This document shows positions 1 to 6,525 of a stretch of 7,451 nucleotides of DNA, in pieces. Where the stretch lies: NCBI GenBank assembly GCA_030616165.1, contig JAUWXV010000186.1:1-7451 (forward strand). The letters run 5' to 3'. Origin of the DNA: a bacterium. Its GTDB lineage: Bacteria; SM23-31; JAUVVT01. The position numbers and the translations under genes are program-made. Below the pieces are notes generated by a model. The model saw only the letters and a program-made list of their open reading frames with translations. It was not told the DNA's origin and searched no databases. Every line of letters starts with the position of its first letter. Position 1 is the stretch's first letter.

Positions 1-558
1 TGATTTTCCTCCTTTAACAATATTATGAACAGATATATCTACCTTGTAAGAATCCGTTTCAAACGAAATGATTTTCAACAATAAATCAAATCCAGAATAA
101 TCTATTTCATTATCAAAGTCTTCGGCAACAGTAGGACCATAAAATGTGACAAGACCATTTTTCACCAACATTGAAATCTCTAAAGCGGTTAAATCACTAT
201 ATCCCACAAATATTTTGGGATTTTTTTTTATCAGTTCAAAGTCAATATATTTTAGAATCCTGATACTTCCATATCCACCTCTTGAACAAAAAACAGCCTT
301 CACAGAATTATCACAGAACAATTCATGCAAATCAGATGCCCTCTCTTCATCCGTTCCAGAGAGATATCCCCTTTCACCATATACATGCTTTCCAAGTTTA
401 ACATTAAATCCAAGATTTTTAAGATAATTGATGCCTTTATCCAGTTTCTCTTTGAAAATCGGACTTGCAGGGGAAATAATACCTATTGTATCTCCTATAT
501 TTAGCCTTTCAGGTTTTATTATCTTTTTTATCCCAAATAATAATATTAAAAAATAATA
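1..558 (-). CDS. LD-carboxypeptidase (peptidase S66), N-terminal part, start codon unresolved
   Basis: S66 enzymes cut the L,D bond that releases the terminal D-Ala of tetrapeptide muropeptides; the MccF branch cleaves microcin C-type peptides. The open frame gives 186 residues and leaves the window at position 1. It shows the family opening (KPERL, then IGDTIGIISPASP, residues 15-33), GTDEERASDLHE (68-79), the loop SRGGYGSIRIL (92-102), and GYSDLT (119-124), where Ser121 (codon 196-198) is the expected nucleophile, followed by a YGP motif. The catalytic Glu and His of the family lie further C-terminal, outside the window; full members are about 300 residues. The frame is closed upstream by TAA at 559-561, and no ATG, GTG or TTG occurs between that stop and the conserved domain. 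Either a rare start (ATA/ATT) is used or the frame was broken by the 13-bp duplication beside it. Family call is strong; the 5' end given is only the open limit. Confidence 0.88.
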
Positions 559-564
559 TTAAAA
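539..564. repeat. Perfect 13-bp tandem duplication at the 5' end of the LD-carboxypeptidase gene
   Basis: The plus-strand unit AATAATATTAAAA occurs twice with no gap, at 539-551 and 552-564. It lies exactly where the LD-carboxypeptidase reading frame should begin. Because 13 is not a multiple of three, gain or loss of one unit shifts the frame. With one unit removed, the enzyme frame continues upstream to a TTG at 569-571 (minus strand), encoding a short hydrophobic N-terminus (VFLILLFGIKK) that runs into the domain. Confidence 0.9.
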
Positions 565-829
565 ATACCAAACTTAGAGCAAAATATCTTTATATTGATA
601 TTTAAAGAAATACCTTAAAAACCTTACCTAACAATATAAAAAAAAATAATTTAAAATCAAAGTAAAAAAAATTTTAAAAAAGGTGTGAAATAAGAAGATT
701 TTTGACTTCTATAATATTAATTTTTTGAAAAATAAGAAGTTAAATCGAGATTTTTAATAATCATCGGTAGGTAAAAACCTATTTTACCGTATTTCATAAA
801 ATTACATTGATTGTTACAAAAGGTATATT
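559..829. other. AT-rich intergenic spacer
   Basis: This spacer separates the AMMECR1-type gene from the LD-carboxypeptidase gene, both transcribed leftward. It is rich in A and T runs. It contains a weak stem (GGTAAAA 770-776 with TTTTACC 782-788) and a six-base inverted pair (ACTTCT 705-710, AGAAGT 735-740). Neither is followed by a convincing U tract. No gene is recognisable in it. Confidence 0.6.
631..660 (-). promoter_or_regulatory. Possible promoter for the LD-carboxypeptidase gene
   Basis: Reading the minus strand, TTGATT (660-655) is followed after 16 bases by TATATT (638-633), a passable sigma-70-like pair about 60 bases before the likely gene start. The spacer is A/T homopolymer. 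In such AT-rich sequence pairs like this arise easily by chance, so this is only a candidate. Confidence 0.22.
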
Positions 830-1387
830 TTATTCCGAATGCTTTCTTTCGCCAAAGACTTCCGCAGAAAATATTTTTATAACCGTATCTGATTCCTTCC
901 ATGCATTTTTTTCCAGTCCTGCTTTATAACATGTTTGTTCAAGAAACTTTATCCTGTCCCACTTATATTCCGTTGCAACCTGCGGAAGCAATAATCCCTT
1001 ATATCCCCACCTCTCTATTAGAAGACCATGTTTACCAACCTCTATCTCGGAAATATCTTTAACTTCTTCAAGGAGGGATAAAACAGAAATTCCAATTTCT
1101 ATATCATTTAGTTCCTCTTCAGTTAACGGGGGAAATCTTGGGTCATGTAAAGCGGCGGATTGTGCAACTTCACTGACTATCTTATGAAGGCTGTCGATTG
1201 GAAATGAATACCCTATGCATCCCCTCAAGTTCCCTTTCTTTGTAATTGTAACGAATGCCCCCCGGTTCTCTTTTAATTGGTCACTCTTTACAGTAAAATC
1301 GGGTGTCTTCTCCCCTTTTACTGCACAGTATATCGATTCTTTTGCTATTTTCATTAATTCTTCTTTTTCTTCATCAGATAAACTCAT
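830..1387 (-). CDS. AMMECR1-domain protein (AmmeMemoRadiSam system protein A type)
   Basis: This is a complete 185-residue protein covering one AMMECR1 domain, the usual length for bacterial and archaeal members. Diagnostic motifs are LRGCIGY (54-60, with the conserved Cys57), HDPRFPPLTEEEL (81-93), the GISVLS strand (99-104), GLLLPQVA (131-138) and FLEQTCYKAGL (148-158). There is no signal peptide or membrane segment, so it should be cytoplasmic. In many prokaryotes this domain is encoded with or fused to a MEMO1-like protein and a radical SAM protein; the biochemical role of the domain is not settled. Neither partner is in this window. The ATG at 1387 is preceded by a good ribosome binding site, which supports the start. 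The gene is 179 bp downstream of the giant secreted-protein gene on the same strand and has its own hairpin-bearing leader, so it may be transcribed separately. Family assignment is firm; function is not. Confidence 0.95.
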   Translation of the reverse strand: MSLSDEEKEELMKIAKESIYCAVKGEKTPDFTVKSDQLKENRGAFVTITKKGNLRGCIGYSFPIDSLHKIVSEVAQSAALHDPRFPPLTEEELNDIEIGISVLSLLEEVKDISEIEVGKHGLLIERWGYKGLLLPQVATEYKWDRIKFLEQTCYKAGLEKNAWKESDTVIKIFSAEVFGERKHSE

Positions 1388-1391
1388 ATTT

Positions 1392-1398
1392 CTTCCTT
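1392..1398 (-). promoter_or_regulatory. Ribosome binding site of the AMMECR1-type gene
   Basis: The minus strand reads AAGGAAG about five bases before the ATG at 1387. It is the only clear Shine-Dalgarno sequence near a start in this window and fixes the start of the 185-residue protein. Confidence 0.7.
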
Positions 1399-1408
1399 TC
1401 TATCAGAT

Positions 1409-1433
1409 AATCCCCTGACTAAAGTCAGGGATT
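1409..1433. repeat. Hairpin-forming inverted repeat in the AMMECR1 gene leader
   Basis: CCCTGACT (1413-1420) and AGTCAGGG (1423-1430) are perfect inverted arms around AA. The stem extends by AAT/ATT (1409-1411 with 1431-1433) past a bulged C at 1412. It is strikingly GC-rich for its surroundings. In the leftward transcript it ends about ten bases before the ribosome binding site of the AMMECR1-type gene and begins 134 bases after the stop of the giant gene. No U tract follows on either strand, so it is not a standard terminator. It could be a leader hairpin, a processing site or a small dispersed palindrome. Confidence 0.75.
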
Positions 1434-1566
1434 AATGATTATTTATTCTATAAAACAAAATAAATAAAAAAAGTTTATTTCCAAAGATTTTTTATTAATT
1501 ATTAAAAATATTGTAAAAGACTTGGAGAGAACTTTATGAGCGGGAATATTTTTTTTTAGTAAAATG

Positions 1567-4500
1567 TTACTTAAGGAAGAGCATCTTTTTGGTGATATAA
1601 AAGTTTTTGGCAGTTATTGAATACATATAAATTCCGGAGGCAACATATCCGCCGAATTTATCCCTTCCATCCCACCTCACAAAATACCATCCAGGATTCT
1701 GGACATTCTCTACAAGAGTTGCTACTTCCTGACCGAGCAGATTGAAGATTTTAATGGAGATATAACTCGTTTGGGGAACAGAATATTCAATAATTGTCTC
1801 AGCGTTAAATGGATTCGGATAATTCTGGAGTAATGTAAATTTATTCGGCAGCCCACTTTCAAAATTATCATCATCTACTCCAGATACCACACCAAGTGTA
1901 AAACTCCAATCCTCTCTGCTGTATGTAATAAGATTATTATTGTTCCTGGAAATAATTCGCCAGTAATAAACATTCGGCTGAAACAAAGAGGCAGAGATAC
2001 TTATAAAATTCGAATCTGAAGGAATATTATTCCTTGAATAAATTATAAAACCCTCATTAAATGTTGTATCAGAAGATATTTCAATAGTATAAGTTATACT
2101 CAAAAGAGGGTCTGGATCTATAGACTTTTCCCATCTAAAAACTATCTCTTCAGGAATAGGATTAAAAGATGCATTATCAAGAGGCGAAATCAAACCAAAT
2201 GGAGGAGGTGGATCGTTTTTGTTATTAGTGAAAAATTTCTGAACATCAGACCATTCAGATGTTGCATTTTCATCATCTATAGTCTTTATTCGATAAAACC
2301 AGGCTTTTTCATTTTCCAGAAAATCAGAAACAGTAATTGAATTAATACCTATCTCTGTTGTATCCTGATAAAATATAATAGTGGTGAAGGTGCTGTCAAT
2401 TGATAATTGAATCCAATATCTTAAATTCTCTACATTATCACTGACGTCAGGGTCAACTGCTGGATACCAGCTTATCTCGGGATTTAAATCTATTACAATT
2501 TCACCATTAGAAGGTGAAAATTCCATAGTTACAGGGTAAGGATTATCATTTTTAAGATTAACAATAAAACTGTCCAAGCCAGCAGTATACGAAGAACTAC
2601 CTCCGCCGGTGTCAAACGACTTTATCCTCCAGTAATATAAAATATCATCAATTAGAGAATCATATCCTGAAAGTTCATCCAATTTTATTGCCACTGTTTC
2701 AACACTCTCTTCGGTTTGAGGCTGGACAATCTTTTTCAAATTATCAGAATCTTTTGCTCTTTTACTCATTGATATAACAGGAGTTATATTGTTTTCTACT
2801 ATTTCGGGTGTTACAAAATCAGGATTACTATCTATCTCCAGAATATACTTTACGGTATCCTCAACATTTGGGTCATAAGATTTTGTCCATACAAAGTAAG
2901 ATGTTGGATGTATCTCTTCTCCGGATGAAGGAAAGATAATTTTTGGTTTTAAAGGAGCGACATTATAGTTTAAAACATTTATAACTGTTACTGCAGTATC
3001 TGCACCGCCGTAAGCATCAACAACTTCAAATGAAACAGAGTATATTCCCTGCTGGCGCAGGTTTGGAGTCCATTCAAACTTATAGGTTTCATCTTTTAGA
3101 AAAACTTCTGCTCCATCAGGAATGTTTATGCCGTTTACTGTAAAAGAATCATCATCCGGGTCACTGGCATTAATAGAAATAACAAGAGATTGATTTTCAT
3201 AAATAGATGTATCTGAAATAACAATTATGACTGGATTCCGATTAACATTGATAACACTGATATTAACCTCAATTATATCAGAGCCTCCTCTATTATCACT
3301 TACACTGAATTTTACAACATAATTACCCATTTGCGTAATATCGGGAGTCCATTTAAAATATGGAGCAGGAGAAGCTGTTGAATTAAAAATTGCTCCAGGG
3401 GGCAGTGGACCTATTACATCATAAAAAAGGGAGTCGAGGTTAGGGTCGTTCGCTACAACAGCAAAGATTAACTCATCATTTTCACCAATGGTTTTATCTT
3501 CGATAGGTGAAAATTCAGGTGGAAAATTCTGATCAGTAACCATAATTATAGTTGTTGTACTGTCTGAGCCACCTGATTGGTCTATAACTTTGAATTTAAC
3601 GGAGTAGGTATCAATCTGTTCCGATGTGGGCGTCCAGGTGAATACCTGTGTCAGCGAATCGAATGCAGCCCCAGAAGGCAAATTTGATGCACTAAATGTC
3701 AATTTTTCATTGTCAATGTCTGATGCTTTAACCAAAAATTGAAGGATTTTTCCCACATTAACTGCTTTTGTGGTAATAAACTCAATAACCGGGGGCTGGT
3801 TTACATTTTTTACAGTGATTTGAACCACTGCTTCGTCATATCCATATTTCCCATCAGCGACCGTCAATTTTATAGAATAGTTACCGCTGGAATAATAATC
3901 CGGACGCCAGTTAAAAATTATACTACCTTCAGTAGAGACTGACGCCCCTACGGGGATATCAGAAACACTATAAATCAAAGCATCTCCGTCCAGATCAATT
4001 GCAGATAAGGTAAAATAAATGTAGTCATTTTCGAATACTGAAATATCACCTATTGCATTAAAAGCAGGCGGATGATTAACAACAATTGTGACATTAACAA
4101 AATCGTTTCCACCTCTCCCATCCTCAACATTAAACTTAAGATAATATGTTCCGAATTGAGAAAAATCGGGAATCCAGCGGAATTTACGTGTTAAGATTCT
4201 ATCATAACTTGCTCCTGGCGGTTTTCCTGCAAGATTATAAGAAAGCAAATCTCCGTCAGGGTCTTCGGCATCAATATAGAAGATAAGGCTGTCACTGACA
4301 TTAACATAAAAGGTCGTATCGGAAATATTTGTTATAACAGGTGCCCGATTAGCATCAACAACGATTATGTTTACAGAATCCTTTGTAATTGCTCCCCTTG
4401 CGTCCTTTAATATAAAAATAATCTTGTAGTTTCCACTATCTGTGTAAGATGGAATCCAGGTAAAGAAATGAGAGGAAATAGAATCAAAACTTGCTCTATT

Positions 4501-6282
4501 CATTGTCGAGAGACCTTCGGTATGATATTCGATTTCATCGAGGTCAAGGTCCTGCGCTTTAACCTCGAACTCAAGTGCATGTCCCTCATTTACCGCCAGT
4601 GAATCCGGGAGTTCAACAAATTCTGGAGGTCGATTAACATCAATAACTTTAATCTGGATTGTCTCCAAATCTGAACCACTCATATTATCAGAAACAGTGA
4701 ATGTCAAATAATATACAACATTCATCTGACTTTTGCTCACCACATCATAATCGGGAATCCACCTGAATATTCCACTGGAGCTGAAAGATGCTTCCTCAGG
4801 AAGTTGTGCGGTTTGACCCGACGGATAAATGGTGGAAACATAATAATTCAATGTATCACCATCCGGGTCAGTTGCAGATAAAGTAAAATATAAAGAATCC
4901 CCTTCATTAACTATTTTATTGCCAATTGTTGTAAGAACCGGATTCCGATTAACATTTATAATCACGGTATCCCTGTCAATCCCCCCTCTTTGGTCCATAA
5001 CCGTAAATATCACTGTATCATATCCAACCTGGGTGAAATCCGGTGTCCATCTGAACTTTCTATCATACAAATGATCAAACTGTTGTCCGGCAATTAGAGT
5101 ATCGACCGAATAAATTAGAGTTTCAGTTTCACCAGAATCCGGGTCAACAGCGATAACGTCAAAAACAAGTGTATTACCCACCGTTATTTTCTGGTCAGGA
5201 ATATCTTCTATAACAGGAACACGGTTTCCTGTATAAACAAATATACCCTCTGCCTGAGTTCCAGCATATATATCGATTGGTCTTTCAGGATTAACTTCAA
5301 GGCACTGAACAATTGTAACACCTATTGTAAGTCCAGCATTAATTGCCGTCCAGGACGCATCTGTCTCAAGTTTTTTATAAACTCCGCGATATTCAGTCCC
5401 TGTATATATTTTCGTAATAGAAGACGTATCTATTGCTAAAGATGTAATCCTTGGATAGGGAAAAGGCAATCCAGAGGTAATACTTGTAAAGGTTACTCCC
5501 CTGTTATCACTGTGAAAAACACCGCTGTTCTGAGTTCCTACATATAATTTATTTGGATTTTTGGGGTCAACTACTATTGTTGTGATATTCGGAGAACCGC
5601 TTATCTGACTGGCAAGACTCCAGTTATTTCCGGCATTCTCTGTTTTATATATCTTACCAGTTGATGTGCCTCCATAAAGAATATTGGGATTTACCTTATC
5701 AATAGCAATGTACTTAATGTCAACGCTATCCTGCTGAAGACCATTATTAACTGAAAACCAGGTATTCCCAAAATCTATTGTTTTATAAACACCACTGTCT
5801 GCACTAACATATAAAATTTCAGTATTGACGGGGTTTAATACCAAAGATGATATAGTAGTATCCACCAACCCATAGGCAGGCTTTCCTACCTTTGTCCATA
5901 TTGCACCGCCATCATAACTTCTATAAACACCTCCACTATCAGAAGCTGCAAACAGTGTGTCGGGGAAATTAGGGTCTATTACTATTCCAATAACTTTTTT
6001 ATCTTTTCCAATCCCTTCAATTTCGAATCTTATTCCATTTAATATACTCCAGCTTTTTCCCCCATTTGTTGATTTAAATATAGTTGAAGTATCATTCCCA
6101 GCATAAATTATGTTCAAATTTAATGGATTTATAGCTATCGACCATATAGTCTCCGTTGGCTTCAGAAACATATCTCCAGTAAAACTCCATTGGTCTTTTC
6201 CAGCAAATAACTTTTCTGAAATAATAAAAAATAATGAAACAAAAACTATAAATATATAATAAAAATATTCTTTTCTATCCAT
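1567..6282 (-). CDS. Giant secreted propeller / Ig-like / FN3-like protein with FlgD-like sorting-type C-terminus
   Basis: This 1571-residue protein is built for export and binding rather than catalysis. In order: signal peptide (1-28); seven propeller blades of the sortilin/BNR type (about 47-353); eight tandem cadherin/Ig-like modules of 90-105 residues (354-1107); three FN3-like modules (1108-1464); an acidic linker (GVDDDNFE); and a FlgD-like/type A sorting-type module (1480-1571). It is nearly free of cysteine and has no transmembrane segment after the signal peptide. In FCB bacteria such C-termini usually direct passage through the type IX system, with surface attachment or release; that role is inferred here because no secretion genes are in view. 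Likely jobs are adhesion, matrix or glycan binding. The ATG at 6282 has no Shine-Dalgarno sequence, but the signal peptide follows it directly, so the start is credible. It diverges from the TonB-like/winged-helix gene at 6526. Confidence 0.9.
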   Translation of the reverse strand: MDRKEYFYYIFIVFVSLFFIISEKLFAGKDQWSFTGDMFLKPTETIWSIAINPLNLNIIYAGNDTSTIFKSTNGGKSWSILNGIRFEIEGIGKDKKVIGIVIDPNFPDTLFAASDSGGVYRSYDGGAIWTKVGKPAYGLVDTTISSLVLNPVNTEILYVSADSGVYKTIDFGNTWFSVNNGLQQDSVDIKYIAIDKVNPNILYGGTSTGKIYKTENAGNNWSLASQISGSPNITTIVVDPKNPNKLYVGTQNSGVFHSDNRGVTFTSITSGLPFPYPRITSLAIDTSSITKIYTGTEYRGVYKKLETDASWTAINAGLTIGVTIVQCLEVNPERPIDIYAGTQAEGIFVYTGNRVPVIEDIPDQKITVGNTLVFDVIAVDPDSGETETLIYSVDTLIAGQQFDHLYDRKFRWTPDFTQVGYDTVIFTVMDQRGGIDRDTVIINVNRNPVLTTIGNKIVNEGDSLYFTLSATDPDGDTLNYYVSTIYPSGQTAQLPEEASFSSSGIFRWIPDYDVVSKSQMNVVYYLTFTVSDNMSGSDLETIQIKVIDVNRPPEFVELPDSLAVNEGHALEFEVKAQDLDLDEIEYHTEGLSTMNRASFDSISSHFFTWIPSYTDSGNYKIIFILKDARGAITKDSVNIIVVDANRAPVITNISDTTFYVNVSDSLIFYIDAEDPDGDLLSYNLAGKPPGASYDRILTRKFRWIPDFSQFGTYYLKFNVEDGRGGNDFVNVTIVVNHPPAFNAIGDISVFENDYIYFTLSAIDLDGDALIYSVSDIPVGASVSTEGSIIFNWRPDYYSSGNYSIKLTVADGKYGYDEAVVQITVKNVNQPPVIEFITTKAVNVGKILQFLVKASDIDNEKLTFSASNLPSGAAFDSLTQVFTWTPTSEQIDTYSVKFKVIDQSGGSDSTTTIIMVTDQNFPPEFSPIEDKTIGENDELIFAVVANDPNLDSLFYDVIGPLPPGAIFNSTASPAPYFKWTPDITQMGNYVVKFSVSDNRGGSDIIEVNISVINVNRNPVIIVISDTSIYENQSLVISINASDPDDDSFTVNGINIPDGAEVFLKDETYKFEWTPNLRQQGIYSVSFEVVDAYGGADTAVTVINVLNYNVAPLKPKIIFPSSGEEIHPTSYFVWTKSYDPNVEDTVKYILEIDSNPDFVTPEIVENNITPVISMSKRAKDSDNLKKIVQPQTEESVETVAIKLDELSGYDSLIDDILYYWRIKSFDTGGGSSSYTAGLDSFIVNLKNDNPYPVTMEFSPSNGEIVIDLNPEISWYPAVDPDVSDNVENLRYWIQLSIDSTFTTIIFYQDTTEIGINSITVSDFLENEKAWFYRIKTIDDENATSEWSDVQKFFTNNKNDPPPPFGLISPLDNASFNPIPEEIVFRWEKSIDPDPLLSITYTIEISSDTTFNEGFIIYSRNNIPSDSNFISISASLFQPNVYYWRIISRNNNNLITYSREDWSFTLGVVSGVDDDNFESGLPNKFTLLQNYPNPFNAETIIEYSVPQTSYISIKIFNLLGQEVATLVENVQNPGWYFVRWDGRDKFGGYVASGIYMYSITAKNFYITKKMLFLK
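1570..1845 (-). other. FlgD-like / type A sorting-type C-terminal module
   Basis: Residues 1480-1571 contain FTLLQNYPNPFN, then TIIEYSVP, IKIFNLLGQEVATLV, RWDGRD, SGIYMYSI and the terminal TKKMLFLK. This is the classic order of the FlgD-Ig / type IX sorting-type domain in FCB-group proteins and ends flush with the protein. It implies export to or past the outer membrane. Confidence 0.9.
1891..2961 (-). other. Three FN3-like modules
   Basis: Residues about 1108-1245, 1246-1357 and 1358-1464 share the FN3 style of FCB surface proteins: a P..P or SP.(N/S) opening, (F/S).W.(K/P)..DPD, a Y..(E/Q)(I/L)S.D..F strand and a (Y/F)YWRI or FYRI strand near the end (YYWRI 1216-1220, FYRI 1329-1332, YYWRI 1439-1443). 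The first module carries an unusual charged insert of about 40 residues (roughly 1170-1210). Confidence 0.7.
2962..5223 (-). repeat. Eight tandem cadherin/Ig-like modules
   Basis: Modules begin near residues 354, 446, 551, 646, 737, 829, 920 and 1015. Each opens with an N(R/H/Q/F).P linker, has an N-terminal strand ending in an Asp-rich turn (for example DPDGD, DLDGD, DPDDD), a central F.W.P(D/S) strand, and a closing strand like Y.(V/I)KF.V.D..GG.D. This is the putative-Ig / cadherin-like pattern of bacterial surface proteins. The acidic turns resemble calcium sites. The modules are clearly diverged from one another, so the array is old rather than a recent expansion. Confidence 0.85.
5224..6144 (-). 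repeat. Seven-bladed sortilin/BNR-type beta-propeller region
   Basis: Seven protein-level repeats of about 45 residues follow one pattern: a hydrophobic strand with I(D/N)P, then a (L/I)Y.GT strand, then G(V/I)(Y/F)(K/R)(S/T), then GG..W. Anchors are SIAINP (48-53), GIVIDP (99-104), SLVLNP (146-151), YIAIDK (191-196), TIVVDP (235-240), SLAIDT (281-286) and CLEVNP (327-332). Blade tips include NGGKSW, DGGAIW, FGNTW and AGNNW. Such propellers resemble sortilin, xyloglucanase and Ycf48-type folds. Without catalytic acids that can be pointed to, a binding role is more likely than hydrolysis. Confidence 0.82.
6199..6282 (-). other. Signal peptide of the giant secreted protein
   Basis: Residues 1-28 show a charged start (MDRKE), a long hydrophobic core (YFYYIFIVFVSLFFII) and a polar end (SEKLFAG) before KDQW. 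Cleavage after the Ala or Gly near residues 27-28 is plausible. There is no lipobox cysteine, so this looks like signal peptidase I processing. Confidence 0.8.
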
Positions 6283-6307
6283 CTATTAATAAAGGGGTTA
6301 TTAAATA

Positions 6308-6349
6308 TTTTCAATTTTACATTATAATATATATATTTTTTCAATTTTA
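6308..6349. repeat. Spaced 12-bp direct repeat in the divergent promoter region
   Basis: TTTTCAATTTTA occurs at 6308-6319 and again, exactly, at 6338-6349. Start-to-start distance is 30 bases, close to three helical turns. The copies flank the candidate TATAAT of the giant gene, as paired protein-binding sites might. Confidence 0.6.
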
Positions 6350-6350
6350 A
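6321..6350 (-). promoter_or_regulatory. Possible promoter for the giant secreted-protein gene
   Basis: On the minus strand, TTAAAA (6350-6345) is followed after 18 bases by a perfect TATAAT (6326-6321), which would place a transcript start about 30 bases before the ATG at 6282. The surroundings are extremely AT-rich, so chance matches are likely. Confidence 0.33.
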
Positions 6351-6446
6351 TATCGACACTAATTTTTTTTAACTTTAATAAAACAGAGAACATAAATTAT
6401 AATTTTTTCTTTATAAATTTATTATTTTTGTTATATTATAAAGGTC

Positions 6447-6463
6447 TGATAATTCGATTATCA
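6447..6463. promoter_or_regulatory. Palindrome, candidate operator
   Basis: TGATAAT (6447-6453) and ATTATCA (6457-6463) are perfect inverted arms around TCG, in the intergenic region between two divergent genes and 63 bases before the ATG at 6526. A weak TATTAT (6434-6439) lies just upstream, so a protein bound here would cover the likely transcript start of the rightward gene. The motif does not contain the TACA/TGTA core of known BlaI or CopY operators. Confidence 0.45.
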
Positions 6464-6525
6464 TTGAAAATATAAAAATACTTTAAAAAAATTCTAATAT
6501 TCAGATTTCACATAAAATATCGATA

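Noticed and set aside
146-427. Open frame on the plus strand encoding 93 residues
   Set aside because: It is antisense to the well-supported LD-carboxypeptidase frame, and its translation shows no recognisable domain.
765-789. Stem GGTAAAA/TTTTACC as a terminator for the AMMECR1-type gene
   Set aside because: The stem is AT-rich and short, and neither strand has a U tract directly after it.
717-902. Minus-strand open frame of 61 residues overlapping the end of the AMMECR1-type gene
   Set aside because: It overlaps conserved AMMECR1 coding sequence in another frame and has no ribosome binding site or recognisable motif.
1462-1480. Stem AAATAAA/TTTATTT as a terminator for the giant gene
   Set aside because: It has only A-T pairs in a region made of A and T runs, so it is expected by chance and would be unstable.
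3739-3942. Plus-strand open frame of 67 residues inside the giant gene
   Set aside because: It is antisense to clear Ig-like module coding sequence with no sign of its own function.
2962-5223. Recent DNA-level tandem duplication of the Ig-like modules
   Set aside because: The modules match only as short protein patterns; linkers and strands differ widely and lengths vary, so there is no sign of recent copying.
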